Notes under the pieces: generated by a model
The model's database searches: none
Told to the model about the DNA's origin: nothing
Seen by the model: only the letters and a program-made list of their open reading frames with translations
NCBI GenBank assembly: GCA_016779225.1
Contig: JADHNZ010000005.1
Span: forward strand, 38,326 to 102,325
Reading direction: 5' to 3'
DNA from: Planctomycetota bacterium
GTDB lineage: Bacteria > Planctomycetota > UBA1135 > GCA-002686595
Length of the DNA: 64,000 nt
Translations under genes and position numbers: made by a program
Shown here: positions 7,754 to 16,519 of the stretch, in pieces
Numbering within the stretch: position 1 is the stretch's first letter
How the letters are laid out: every line of letters starts with the position of its first letter

Positions 7754-8346
7754 AGGTTCGCCCTCACGGTTCGCAGGCTCACGCGCTGACGCGGGTTCGA
7801 GCGGCCCCACTGCACGACCACCTCCACGGGAAGCACCACATGGTCCGCCGCCCTGCTGCCAGACGACAGCACGCCGTCACCGTTGAGGTCGCGAGGGCAG
7901 CCGAGCGGATCGTCCTGCGCAAGCTCCGAGAGCACGGCCGTCGGCCCGGCCCCCACCATGGGAAGGCGGACCGTGACGGTGCCCTGCTCGAGGAGGCCAA
8001 GGGGCATGGAGAGCTCCTCGCCGGCAACGGTGAGCTCGTCGAGCGTGCGCACCGAGCCCGGTGCCGCGGCGCCGGAGGCCGGATCGTCACTGGGGTCGTC
8101 GTTGTACCGACGCCAGAGCTGGTCGAAGGGTGTCCCCTCCACCTCGGCCATTACGTGCTCGGCCACCTGGAACGCAACAGAGGCCTCCCGCTCAGTGGAC
8201 CGCACGCGCGAGGTGCGCTCGAGCCCCTGGGCCAGGGCCAGGAACGCCACCGACAGGACGGCCATGCTGACCGTCACCTCCAGCAGCGTGAAACCCCCTT
8301 GCTGGCTCGTTTGTAGTTGCTTCCGAATCTCGTCCTTCGCGCGCAT
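7750..8346 (-). CDS. Prepilin-like protein (PilV/GspI type), first gene of operon
   Basis: This is a 198-residue protein. The ATG at 8346 is preceded by GGGGGGAG four bases upstream, a good ribosome site, so this gene is not leaderless. The N terminus runs MRAKDEIRKQLQTSQQGG, then FTLLEVTVSMAVLSV: the type IV prepilin cleavage site after Gly, Glu at +5 and the hydrophobic spine. An Asp/Asn/Gly loop, DLNGDGVLSSG (residues about 162-172), again looks like a calcium site. It starts the operon of PilV-, PilW- and PilX-like genes plus a HEAT protein. The frame extends far upstream, but that part is antisense to mtnA and is rejected. Confidence 0.8.
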   Translation of the reverse strand: MRAKDEIRKQLQTSQQGGFTLLEVTVSMAVLSVAFLALAQGLERTSRVRSTEREASVAFQVAEHVMAEVEGTPFDQLWRRYNDDPSDDPASGAAAPGSVRTLDELTVAGEELSMPLGLLEQGTVTVRLPMVGAGPTAVLSELAQDDPLGCPRDLNGDGVLSSGSRAADHVVLPVEVVVQWGRSNPRQRVSLRTVRANL

Positions 8347-8481
8347 GGACTCCCCCCGGGCCGTGCACCGCTCTCTTCGTCGGACCGCCCCCAGCGCCGA
8401 GAGGCGACCGCGCGGCTGCGCCTTAGCTTGAGATCGCCCTCCCCTAGCGCGGAAGGCCTGCATCGCCCTGAGATCGCGGGA

Positions 8482-8493
8482 TAGACTCAACGG
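8482..8493 (+). promoter_or_regulatory. Putative leaderless promoter of mtnA
   Basis: TAGACT is followed by exactly 6 bases and then the mtnA ATG. There is no Shine-Dalgarno sequence in the spacer and no clear -35 box. Confidence 0.5.
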
Positions 8494-9576
8494 ATGCCCG
8501 CTCCCGCGCCGTCCCATCCTGAGACCCTCACCTGGACCGGAGGCCTCGACGGCCATGTCCGGATGATCGAGCAGACCCTGCTGCCCACCCGGCACGAGCT
8601 CCTCGAGGTGCGCGGAGTGCCCGAGATGGTGGATGCCATTCGCCGGCTCGCGGTGCGGGGTGCTCCGGCCATCGGCGTTGCCGCCGGCTATGGAGTCGTC
8701 CTCGGGGCCGCCGGCGCGGCGCGGGCAGGCGCCGATGTGGCGCAGGCCACGGGGGAAGCGATCGACGCCCTCTGGGTCTCTCGCCCGACGGCGGTGAACC
8801 TGTTTTGGGCCCTCGATCGGATGCGCGCGGCGTGCGCAGCCGCGGTCGCGGAGGGGCTCGGGGGGCAGAGCCTTGCGGAGCGCCTGCTCGAGGAGGCCCT
8901 CGCCATCCACGCGAGCGACCGGGAGACCTGCCGCCTCATCGGTGAGCACGGCGCGGGGCTGCTGGAGGACGGCACCTGCATCCTGACCCACTGCAACGCC
9001 GGCGCCCTGGCGACCGGCGGCATGGGCACCGCCCTCGCGCCCGTCTATACGGCCCATGCCCAGGGCAAGCGCGTCTCGGTCTACGCCGACGAGACCCGTC
9101 CCCTCCTCCAGGGAGCGCGCATCACCTGCTGGGAGCTGCAGCAGGCTGGCGTCCCCGTGACCCTCATCACCGACGGGATGGCCGCTCGCGTGATGTCCGA
9201 GGGCCGCGTGCAGGCCGTGATCGTGGGCTCCGACCGCATCACCCGCGGAGGCGATGTGTGCAACAAGATCGGGACCTTTCAGGTGGCCCTCGCGGCGCGG
9301 CACCACGGCGTGCCCTTCCATGTGGCTGCGCCCCTCTCCACGGTCGACACGGAGCTGATCGAGGGGCGTGACATCCCCATCGAGGAGCGCGCTCCCGAGG
9401 AGATCACCTGCGGCCTCGGCCGCCAGACCGCACCGGAAGGCGTTCAGGTCTACAACCCGGCCTTCGATGTGACGCCCCGGGACCTGGTGACCTCCATCAT
9501 CACGGAGGTCGGTGTCGTCCACGCCCCCAGCCTGGAGCGGATGGAAGAGGCCCTGCAGCGCGGGGGCCGAATGTGA
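8494..9576 (+). CDS. mtnA: S-methyl-5-thioribose-1-phosphate isomerase
   Basis: This is a cytosolic enzyme of methionine salvage that opens methylthioribose 1-phosphate to methylthioribulose 1-phosphate. The 360-residue length is normal. Motifs seen are VRGAPAIGVAAGYG (residues about 54-67, sugar-phosphate site), THCNAGALATGGMGTAL with the catalytic Cys near residue 168, ADETRPLLQGARIT, and SDRITRGGDVCNKIGTF with the catalytic Asp, where homologues have GADRI.xNGDVANKIGT. It differs from the related eIF2B subunits by the Cys/Asp pair. Its TGA overlaps the GTG of the next, unrelated secreted protein. No other salvage gene is nearby. Confidence 0.93.
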   Translation: MPAPAPSHPETLTWTGGLDGHVRMIEQTLLPTRHELLEVRGVPEMVDAIRRLAVRGAPAIGVAAGYGVVLGAAGAARAGADVAQATGEAIDALWVSRPTAVNLFWALDRMRAACAAAVAEGLGGQSLAERLLEEALAIHASDRETCRLIGEHGAGLLEDGTCILTHCNAGALATGGMGTALAPVYTAHAQGKRVSVYADETRPLLQGARITCWELQQAGVPVTLITDGMAARVMSEGRVQAVIVGSDRITRGGDVCNKIGTFQVALAARHHGVPFHVAAPLSTVDTELIEGRDIPIEERAPEEITCGLGRQTAPEGVQVYNPAFDVTPRDLVTSIITEVGVVHAPSLERMEEALQRGGRM

Positions 9577-12257
9577 GCGAGTCCCTCAGGGGCACGGGCG
9601 CACGGTCGGCGACCGGCCTGGGCGCGAGCCTGGCCCTTGCGAGCCTGTTGATCCTCCCCGCCGTCGAGCCTCCTCGTCCAGGGCCTCCGCAGCCGTCGGA
9701 CCCCACCGCCGAGGACGACGACCACGAGAGCCAGGCCGAGCGCCTGCGCTGGCTGGAGGAGCTGCATCGCTCGGCCCCGGGCGTCGACTGGCGTGCGATC
9801 GAGGAGCAGAACCGCGAGGCCGAGCGCCTGCGTCGCAACGCCCTCGCGACGGGCATGCTGACGCCGCCCCCCACAGGCTGGACCTGGGAGGAGGTGGGCA
9901 GCCGCAACCAGGCCGGCCACACCCGCTGCGCGGCCTACGGCCCGGAGCGTCCGGGAGGCCGGCGGCTGTATGTGGGCTCGGCCAACGGCGGCCTGTGGGA
10001 AGCCAACCTGGACGGGGGAGGATGGACCCCCCTGTCGGACGAGCTCTTCGGCGGGGTCGACGAGGTGGTCGCTCTGGCTCCTCAGAACCTGGCTGACCCG
10101 GACATCCTGCTGATGCTGCAGGGCTCGAACCTGCGGCGCTCGGACGACGGCGGCCTGACCTGGACGCAGCCGTCCGGCTCCAACATGACCACAGCACGCG
10201 CGCTGGCCGTCCTGCCTGGACCGACCCCCACGGTGCTGCTGTTCGGGCGCAGCGGCTCGAACACCGTGCTGCGCGCCTCGACCGACCTCGGACAGACCTT
10301 CCAGACGCGTGCCACCTGGCCCACGGTCTGGCTGGGGGACCTCTGGGTTCCCCAGGTGGGCCCCAACGCGGGCCAGGATGTCTTTGCCTACCAGGATGGG
10401 GTCCTGCACACCTCCCACGACGGAGGCTTCACCTGGAGCGCAGGGACCTCGCCCGCCACGGGCTCGGAGGGACACCTGACCGGCTCGGAGGCCGGCGGCG
10501 GGACGGTGCTCTACCCGGTCACCCGCGTGGGCAACTCCTGGGTCCTCCACCGCAGTGACGACCAGGGAGCCTCTTACTCCGGACCGCGGAGCCTGCCCGA
10601 GTACTGGGGCTCGCAACACTCCCTCTGCGCCTTCAGCTCCGATCCCGACCGCCTCGTGACGGGCGGGGTGAACGGGTTCCGCTCTGCGGACGGCGGCCAG
10701 TCCTGGACGCAGATCAACTCGTGGGGCGAGTACTACTCCAGCCCCGCCACGAAGCTGCACGCCGACCTGCGCGGGATCGATGTCCACCCCCACCCGAGCG
10801 GACCGGCCTTCGGGGACATCGTCTACTTCAACACCGACGGCGGGACCTACCGCTCGACGGACTACGGCGCGACGGTCCAGAATCTGTGCCTCGTGGGCCT
10901 GGGCGTCGGCCAGTTCTACTCGACCCGCACCGATGCCACGGACGCGAACCGCATCCACGGCGGCACGCAGGACCAGGGCTACCAGACGGGCAACAAGGTC
11001 CCCTCCTCCGGGCCGGGCCCCTCCACCTCGTTCGTGCAGATCATCTCGGGCGACTACGGTCACCTGACCACCCACGCCTCCGGCTCCCTCAACAGGGTCT
11101 ATGCCCCCTACCCCGGCTTCACGCTGGTGATCAGCGGCGGCCAGTCCCAGACCCAGCAGGCCTCCTTCCCTCCGGGCTCGTCCCACCTCTGGCTTCCCCC
11201 GGTGGTGGCCGACCAGCAGGCCTATGGCAGCTTCTTCTTCTGCGGACGCTACCTGTGGCGCCAGTCCAGCCCCAACTGGATGGCGAGCCAGCACTCGACC
11301 ACCGACTTCGGAGCCGGTGCGGGGTCGTACCTCTCTGCCCTGGCGTTCTCGCCGGTAGACCCGAACCTCGCCTGGGCCGCCAATGATGCGGGGCGCCTGT
11401 GGCGCTCCCAGGACGCTGGCGTGACCTGGACCGAGTCCCCGCAGGGCATCCCCGGCTCGCACTACTTCTACGGGAACTGCCTCGCCCCGCACCCTACCGA
11501 CCCCCTCAAGGTCGTCGCCTCTGGATCCGGCTACTCCACTGCCGGGGTGCGCCTCTCGACCGACGGGGGCGTCACCTGGGCGCCCCTCGCGTCGGGCCTG
11601 CCCGCCACCCTGGTCTACGACGTGGAGTGGTCGATCGATCAGCCCGACGACCTCTTCGCCGCCACCGAGGCCGGCGCCTACCACTTCGATGCGGCGACGC
11701 AGACCTGGTCGAACGCCATGGGAAGCGCGGCTCCCGCGACGACCTACTGGAGCGTCGAGCGCGTTCCCCAGGGGAACCTCATGCGCTTCGGCACCTATGG
11801 ACGCGGGATTTGGGACCTGGTCCTCGGTGGGGATCCGGACGAGGTCACGCGCTACTGCTCTCCCAACATGCAGAACTCGACGGGGCTCCCCGGACGCCTC
11901 GACCTCACGGGGACCGTGGACGCCTCGAGCGTGGACCTCACCCTCACGGCCAGCCAGCTGCCCCCCGGGCAGTTCGGGATGTTCCTCTGCTCCCGGACCC
12001 CGGCCTCCATTCCCTTCCCTGGGGGCGCCTTTGGAGTCCTCTGCCTGGGCTCACCCATCGGCCGCTTCCAGAGCTCAATCCAGAACTCGGGCCCGGCGGG
12101 CGTCATGACCCACACGGTCAACCTCGGCGCCATGCCCATGCAGCCCATGGTCGCGGTCCAGCCCGGGGACACCTGGTGCTTCCAGGCCTGGTACCGCGAG
12201 GTCCTGCCCATTCAGGGCTCCAACTTCACGGACGCCCTCTCGGTCCAGTTCCCCTGA
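9573..12257 (+). CDS. Secreted BNR/sortilin-type beta-propeller with shared C-terminal domain
   Basis: This is an 894-residue exported protein. The GTG start overlaps the mtnA stop, and residues about 12-33 form a hydrophobic export signal. From residue about 100 to 755 there are repeated Asp-box motifs, SDDGGLTW, SHDGGFTW, SADGGQSW, SQDAGVTW and STDGGVTW, the hallmark of BNR/VPS10-like propellers. No catalytic Arg triad of sialidases was identified, so a binding role is as likely as hydrolysis. The last 130 residues form a separate domain, from YCSPNMQNSTG to WCFQAWYREV and FTDALSVQF. The same pattern ends the protein at 21948-23516, so it may be a sorting, anchoring or adhesion module. It converges on glyA. 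Confidence 0.8.
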   Translation: MSESLRGTGARSATGLGASLALASLLILPAVEPPRPGPPQPSDPTAEDDDHESQAERLRWLEELHRSAPGVDWRAIEEQNREAERLRRNALATGMLTPPPTGWTWEEVGSRNQAGHTRCAAYGPERPGGRRLYVGSANGGLWEANLDGGGWTPLSDELFGGVDEVVALAPQNLADPDILLMLQGSNLRRSDDGGLTWTQPSGSNMTTARALAVLPGPTPTVLLFGRSGSNTVLRASTDLGQTFQTRATWPTVWLGDLWVPQVGPNAGQDVFAYQDGVLHTSHDGGFTWSAGTSPATGSEGHLTGSEAGGGTVLYPVTRVGNSWVLHRSDDQGASYSGPRSLPEYWGSQHSLCAFSSDPDRLVTGGVNGFRSADGGQSWTQINSWGEYYSSPATKLHADLRGIDVHPHPSGPAFGDIVYFNTDGGTYRSTDYGATVQNLCLVGLGVGQFYSTRTDATDANRIHGGTQDQGYQTGNKVPSSGPGPSTSFVQIISGDYGHLTTHASGSLNRVYAPYPGFTLVISGGQSQTQQASFPPGSSHLWLPPVVADQQAYGSFFFCGRYLWRQSSPNWMASQHSTTDFGAGAGSYLSALAFSPVDPNLAWAANDAGRLWRSQDAGVTWTESPQGIPGSHYFYGNCLAPHPTDPLKVVASGSGYSTAGVRLSTDGGVTWAPLASGLPATLVYDVEWSIDQPDDLFAATEAGAYHFDAATQTWSNAMGSAAPATTYWSVERVPQGNLMRFGTYGRGIWDLVLGGDPDEVTRYCSPNMQNSTGLPGRLDLTGTVDASSVDLTLTASQLPPGQFGMFLCSRTPASIPFPGGAFGVLCLGSPIGRFQSSIQNSGPAGVMTHTVNLGAMPMQPMVAVQPGDTWCFQAWYREVLPIQGSNFTDALSVQFP

Positions 12258-12278
12258 GGGGGACTGGAGGCGACGCCT

Positions 12279-12295
12279 GCCCCGCGGCGCGGGGC
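12279..12295. terminator. GC-rich hairpin between convergent genes
   Basis: GCCCCGC-GGC-GCGGGGC forms a perfect 7-bp stem with a 3-base loop, 22 bases after the stop of the propeller gene and facing the end of glyA. There is no U tract, so intrinsic termination is only possible, not shown. The remaining 140-base gap holds nothing else recognisable. Confidence 0.35.
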
Positions 12296-12398
12296 GTGGC
12301 GACCCGTCCGGGCGGGGAGCCCCTGTGGCGCCGCGCGACGACCCACGGGACCTCCTCCGCGGAGCGAGACGAGGAGTGGGCCCGTGGAGGCGAGGGGC

Positions 12399-13646
12399 TC
12401 AGGGGAGCGGGCAGGAGCCCGCGACCTCAGCGACCTCACCGCGGATACGCGTCCGCAGAGCCTCGTCCTCGGGGCTTGCGATCAGGTCGGCGATCCAGCC
12501 CGCCATGCGCACCATCTCTGCCTCGCCGAGCCCGCGCGTCGTGACGGCCGCGGTCCCGATGCGAATCCCGGAGGCCTCCATGGGCGGCCGAGGATCGAAG
12601 GGGATCAGGTTCTTGTTCACCGTGAGGTCCACGCCGTGGAGCAGGTCCTCGGCCTGGGCGCCCGAGAGCCCGGCCTTGCCCACATCCAGCATGAGCAGGT
12701 GGTTGTCCGTCCCGCCGCTGACGATGCTCAGCCCCCGCTCGATCAGGGCGCCGGCCAGGGCCTGGGCGTTGGCCACCACCCGGCGACCGTAGTCCTTGAA
12801 GCTCGGCTGCAGGGCCTCGCGGAACGCCACCGCCTTGGCGGCGATGACATGCATCAAGGGCCCACCCTGCCCCCCGGGGAACACGGCCGAGTTGATCGGC
12901 TTGATGCGGTCCGCACCGCACACGATCAGGCCGCCGCGCGGACCGCGCAGGGTCTTGTGGGTGGTCATCGTCACCACCGCGGCGTGGGGCACCGGGGAGG
13001 GATGCACGCCCGCAGCCACCAGCCCTGCGATGTGCGCCATGTCGACCATCAGCGCGGCGCCCACCTCGTCCGCAATCGCCTTGAAGGCGGCGAAGTCGAT
13101 CACGCGCGAGTAGGCAGACGCACCGGCAATCAGCACCTTGGGCTGGAGCTCCTTGGCCTGGGCCCGGATGGCCTCCATGTCGAGCAGCCCGTCGGACTCA
13201 CGCACGCCATAGGAGTGGAAGTCGTAGAAGACGCCGCTGAAGTTCTTGAAGTGCCCGTGCGAGAGGTGACCCCCGTGGTCCAGGGACATGGCCAGCACGC
13301 GGTCCCCGGGGTCGCAGAGGGCCATCAGGGCAGCCATGTTCGCCTGGGTGCCGCTGTGGGGCTGGACATTGGCGCGCTCGGCGCCGAACAGCTCCTTGGC
13401 GCGCTCCCGTGCGAGGTCCTCGACGGTGTCCACATGCTCGCAGCCCCCGTAGTACCGCCGCCCCGGGTAGCCCTCGGCGTACTTGTTGGTGAGGGGCGAG
13501 CCCATGGCCGCCATCACCTCCCGAGAGGTGTGGTTCTCCGAGGCGATCAGCTCGAGCTGGCGCTCCTGGCGGGCCTGCTCCTGGGCGACCGCGGACCAGA
13601 CGGCATCGTCGGTGTGCAAGGCGGCGGAGGGATCGAGGGTCGTCAT
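12399..13646 (-). CDS. glyA: Serine hydroxymethyltransferase
   Basis: This PLP enzyme moves the serine hydroxymethyl group to tetrahydrofolate, giving glycine and one-carbon units. It has 415 residues, the normal size. Landmarks are [19 protein letters not shown] near residue 32, [46 protein letters not shown] with the PLP-contacting Asp and His, and [16 protein letters not shown], where the Lys forms the Schiff base (near residue 226). The start at 13646 is supported by TAGCCT 7 bases upstream in the 22-base gap after the MORN lipoprotein stop, so it probably has its own promoter. The frame continues upstream but only as antisense-like low-complexity sequence. Confidence 0.97.
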   Translation of the reverse strand: MTTLDPSAALHTDDAVWSAVAQEQARQERQLELIASENHTSREVMAAMGSPLTNKYAEGYPGRRYYGGCEHVDTVEDLARERAKELFGAERANVQPHSGTQANMAALMALCDPGDRVLAMSLDHGGHLSHGHFKNFSGVFYDFHSYGVRESDGLLDMEAIRAQAKELQPKVLIAGASAYSRVIDFAAFKAIADEVGAALMVDMAHIAGLVAAGVHPSPVPHAAVVTMTTHKTLRGPRGGLIVCGADRIKPINSAVFPGGQGGPLMHVIAAKAVAFREALQPSFKDYGRRVVANAQALAGALIERGLSIVSGGTDNHLLMLDVGKAGLSGAQAEDLLHGVDLTVNKNLIPFDPRPPMEASGIRIGTAAVTTRGLGEAEMVRMAGWIADLIASPEDEALRTRIRGEVAEVAGSCPLP

Positions 13647-13659
13647 GCCCCCAAGGCTA
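13647..13659 (-). promoter_or_regulatory. Putative leaderless promoter of glyA
   Basis: TAGCCT (13659-13654, minus strand) is followed by 7 bases and the ATG. It fits in the short gap after the upstream gene's stop at 13669. Confidence 0.45.
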
Positions 13660-13668
13660 CCGTCCGCC

Positions 13669-14811
13669 TCATTCGCCCGGATCGAAGTTCTCGGGCCGGG
13701 GCGCGTCGGAAGGTCGCGGGGCCGGCTGGGCCGGCTCCGCTCCCAGGAGCTCGGCACGCTGCAGGTGCTCCTCCTCCAGGGGGCCGACCCGCTCGAAGTT
13801 GGCGGACACGCCCGAGGCCTTGGCATCCAGAGTGCCGTCCGGATTCCAGACGAAGAATGGCCCGTCGGAGAGCCAAGCACCGTCACTGGGCCGGACCACG
13901 ATCCGGCCCCACGAGCGGCGCCGTCCGTCGGGGGTCCACTCCTGCGCGAGGATCCCGCCGTCCTCCAGGTGGGTCCGAGAGAGGACCGCCGTTCCCTGGG
14001 GCCCGTACTTGATCCACTCCCCGGTGGGAGACCCCTCCGCATCGAAGAGCTCGGCCCCCTGATAGGTGCCGTCGGCAAACCAGTAGTGCCAGGTGCCCAC
14101 GCGAACGCCGCCTCGGAACTGCCCCGAGAACTGGAGGGCTCCGTTGGCGTGCCGCGCGTGCGTGGGGCCCTCGGCCTTGCCCTCTCGGAAGAGCTTGCGC
14201 CAGTAGACGACGCCGCCGGGGTGGTACAGCACCTCCTCGCCCTCCGGCCGCCCGCCCTCGAAGGGCGTCACTCCCTTGAGGTCGCCGTCCTCGTAGAACC
14301 GCTCGACCTTCCCCACGATCGCGCCCTGCACATACTGGGTGCGGGACTCCACGGTGCCGCTGGGGTAGAAGGTCTCGAAGAGTCCGCTCTCCTGATCCCC
14401 CTCGAAGGAGCCGCGGGCCATGACGGCGCCCGTGTCGTACCAGGCCACCAGCGGGCCGGTCCGCAGACCCGCCACGAAGTCCTGCTGGCGCTGCTTGACG
14501 CCGTTCTCGTGGTACCAGGTCCAGGTGCCCTCCTCGCGGCCGTAGCGCTTGACGCCCTCGGCCTTCTTGAGGAGGCGCGTCTCAGGGTCGTAGTACTCGA
14601 CCGTTGCACCGTCTTCCGAGGTGCCGCTCTCGCTGCCCCCGCCGCAGCTGGCCCCGAAAAACGCCAGGGCAGCCACGCTGACCACGAGCGAGGCCAGCCC
14701 GCCCGCCCTCGAGCCCCGATGGACCCCGAGGGCGCCTTCCACGCACGTCCGCTGCGATCTCGAGACAGGGTGCAGCCGGGGATCGGCGCCGGGGGTCGCT
14801 CGCTCCTTCAT
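13669..14811 (-). CDS. MORN-repeat (MORN_2/YwqK-type) lipoprotein
   Basis: This is a 380-residue lipoprotein: a long basic leader, a hydrophobic stretch [15 protein letters not shown] and then the lipidated Cys followed by GGGS, so it should be membrane anchored outside the cytoplasm. The mature part repeats short units of about 22-24 residues with the MORN_2 pattern, for example [65 protein letters not shown] and [11 protein letters not shown]. Proteins of this type are often named YwqK antitoxins, a label not supported here. I chose ATG 14811 rather than the adjacent GTG 14814 because TAGCAT lies 6 bases before the ATG. A second such lipoprotein is at 21104-21679. The 35-bp tandem repeat lies just upstream. 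Confidence 0.8.
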   Translation of the reverse strand: MKERATPGADPRLHPVSRSQRTCVEGALGVHRGSRAGGLASLVVSVAALAFFGASCGGGSESGTSEDGATVEYYDPETRLLKKAEGVKRYGREEGTWTWYHENGVKQRQQDFVAGLRTGPLVAWYDTGAVMARGSFEGDQESGLFETFYPSGTVESRTQYVQGAIVGKVERFYEDGDLKGVTPFEGGRPEGEEVLYHPGGVVYWRKLFREGKAEGPTHARHANGALQFSGQFRGGVRVGTWHYWFADGTYQGAELFDAEGSPTGEWIKYGPQGTAVLSRTHLEDGGILAQEWTPDGRRRSWGRIVVRPSDGAWLSDGPFFVWNPDGTLDAKASGVSANFERVGPLEEEHLQRAELLGAEPAQPAPRPSDAPRPENFDPGE

Positions 14812-14823
14812 CACAGGATGCTA
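14812..14823 (-). promoter_or_regulatory. Putative leaderless promoter of MORN lipoprotein
   Basis: TAGCAT (14823-14818, minus strand) plus 6 bases leads to the ATG. It lies about 27 bases from the first palindrome of the adjacent tandem repeat. Confidence 0.5.
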
Positions 14824-14849
14824 TCGGCCCGCCGGGTGCAGATCCCACA

Positions 14850-14985
14850 GCCGGGCTGAGTTCTCAGCCGGCTCAAGCAACCCAGCCCGGCTGAGTTCTC
14901 AGTCGGCTCAGGCAACCCAGCCCGGCTGAGTTCTCAGTCGGCTCAGGCAACCCAGCCCGGCTGAGTTCTCAGTCCGGTCAGGAAC
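14850..14985. repeat. Four-copy 35-bp tandem repeat with internal palindrome
   Basis: The core GCTGAGTTCTCAG starts at 14855, 14890, 14925 and 14960, an exact 35-base period. Copies 2 and 3 look identical and copies 1 and 4 carry a few changes. Each unit holds the palindrome CTGAG-TT-CTCAG followed by an additional GGCTCAGG arm, so every unit can fold or present a symmetric protein site. The array sits in the 247-base gap between two minus-strand genes, just upstream of the MORN lipoprotein promoter. The rest of the gap (14986-15061) shows nothing else. Confidence 0.9.
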
Positions 14986-15061
14986 CACCGCCCAGCCGAC
15001 TCCTGCCCACCCAGCACGGAGCACCTGGGTGGCCTCCAGGCCCGCCGGACCGAGTGCGGCC

Positions 15062-16306
15062 TCAGGGGCAGGGGCCGTTGCCGACCCCGGGCGATCCGAG
15101 GTCTCCGCCGGTCATCCGTGAGGTGGCCGTGCACCACATCGCCGGATCGTCGTTCCAGGTGCTGCCCAGGCGGCCCTGCGCAAGCTCGGCGCTGGCCCCG
15201 GGTGCTCCGGGCCACCCGGCAGAGCTGTCGTAGGCCACGCGATCGACCAGGCGACCGCCAGGACGCCGGAGGACGATCTCGTCGGAGCTGTTCGCAAGGG
15301 TGAACCCCTGGTACTCCGCATGGACCAGCGCACCGCCATTGAACGCAGGGCTCACCTCCCGGCCGAGCACCAGGTAGCCGCGCGGTGGGACGACGATGCC
15401 GAGTCCCGCGTTGTCGAGGACCGTGGCATCGCTGCCCTCGTCCGTGAGGGACCAGCCCTCCACATCGATGGGCTGATTGGTGGAGTTGTAGACCTCGAAC
15501 CACTCGCCGAAGGCATCCGACACCGCCACCGGATCCCGGAGGAACTCGGTGATCAAGATCTCCCCCGAGCCCTGGGGCAGCTGGCGGGCGGGCAGCGTGA
15601 GGCGTGCGACTCCAGGTCCGGAGCCCGTTCCCGCCGATCGAACAAGGGTCAGAACACCCTCGAGGCCGGGCAGCTCAATCCTCGGGATGGCGCCCTCGGA
15701 GGCCACCCCGCTGAGGAGACGAACAGGACCGCACCCGGGCGTCTCCCAGAGCACATGAAAGCGGTCACCCTCACCGAGCCCCGCGAGGAGCAGGGCACCG
15801 CCGGTTGCCTGCACCATTGAGTCCGGCTCGCCGACGGACGCGCCGACGGCCCTTCGCGCAGCTCCTTGCGGGCCTGTGGCTCCGCCCGGCCCGCACTCCA
15901 CAGGAATCCAGGCCAAGCGCAGCTTCGGGAGGCCGCGGCCAGGATCCGACTCGAGGGCGTCAGCGAGGTCGAGCCGCGCCCAAGGCGCCCCGGTCAAAGT
16001 CCCCTCAAGAGCCGACGGGGCTCCGTCCAGTGAGACTCGACCTGCCGCCGCGGGCGCCTCGCCATGTCCGGCGGCCGTGGCGAGGGACTGAAGCACCAGT
16101 GCCCCAGCGAGCCGTAGGGATCCGCGACGGCGAGCAGAGCGCACGAAGCCAGCCACGCGAGGGGCCGAGCTGCGTCGTGCGTCTCTGCGAGCGTCACTGG
16201 CGCTCGCAACAGGGGCTGCTTGAGCCCGATGGAGCGTGCTGCGCTCGGTGCTGGAGGACGGATCGAGGCGGCGCTGGAGCGCCAAGGGGGTTTGGGTGTC
16301 TTGCAT
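15062..16306 (-). CDS. Secreted lamin-tail-domain (LTD) protein
   Basis: This is a 414-residue protein. After a basic N-terminal stretch, GSLRLAGALVLQSLATAAG (residues about 62-80) looks like an export signal, so the true start may be one of several internal GTG codons rather than the ATG at 16306. The C-terminal 140 residues are a clear lamin-tail Ig fold: GEILITEFLRDPVAVSDAFG, then EWFEVYNSTNQPIDVEGWSL and later GGRLVDRVAYDSSAGWPG. In bacteria this domain occurs on secreted enzymes and surface proteins and probably binds ligands or other proteins. The middle part is unknown. It is divergent from the multihaem cytochrome at 16520, with 213 bases between and no clear promoter in either direction. 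Confidence 0.75.
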   Translation of the reverse strand: MQDTQTPLALQRRLDPSSSTERSTLHRAQAAPVASASDARRDARRSSAPRVAGFVRSARRRGSLRLAGALVLQSLATAAGHGEAPAAAGRVSLDGAPSALEGTLTGAPWARLDLADALESDPGRGLPKLRLAWIPVECGPGGATGPQGAARRAVGASVGEPDSMVQATGGALLLAGLGEGDRFHVLWETPGCGPVRLLSGVASEGAIPRIELPGLEGVLTLVRSAGTGSGPGVARLTLPARQLPQGSGEILITEFLRDPVAVSDAFGEWFEVYNSTNQPIDVEGWSLTDEGSDATVLDNAGLGIVVPPRGYLVLGREVSPAFNGGALVHAEYQGFTLANSSDEIVLRRPGGRLVDRVAYDSSAGWPGAPGASAELAQGRLGSTWNDDPAMWCTATSRMTGGDLGSPGVGNGPCP

Positions 16307-16519
16307 GGTTCAGGGGTCGCGCGTGGCGTGAGTTGGATCAGTGGATGGCGTGGAGTGGCAGAGGACCCCGCTGGACAGGAGCCCAGAGGCGCCTGCCGGC
16401 CTGGTGCGGGTGCACCCCGCCGTCTCGATCCAGGACGCTCCGGTGCCCCATGAGTTGCACCTCTGTCATGCGAACCTCGGCCCCCTTGACGCCCGCCCGC
16501 CAGGGGGCACCATTGGGGG

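Noticed and set aside
8347..9522. N-terminal extension of the PilV-like protein
   Set aside because: It is antisense to mtnA; the prepilin leader and ribosome site place the start at 8346.
13669..14811. YwqK toxin-antitoxin antitoxin
   Set aside because: It is a lipoprotein with no toxin gene beside it; only the MORN_2 repeat type is shared with proteins of that name.
14850..14985. CRISPR-like array
   Set aside because: The units are directly adjacent with an exact 35-base period and no variable spacers, and no cas gene is near.
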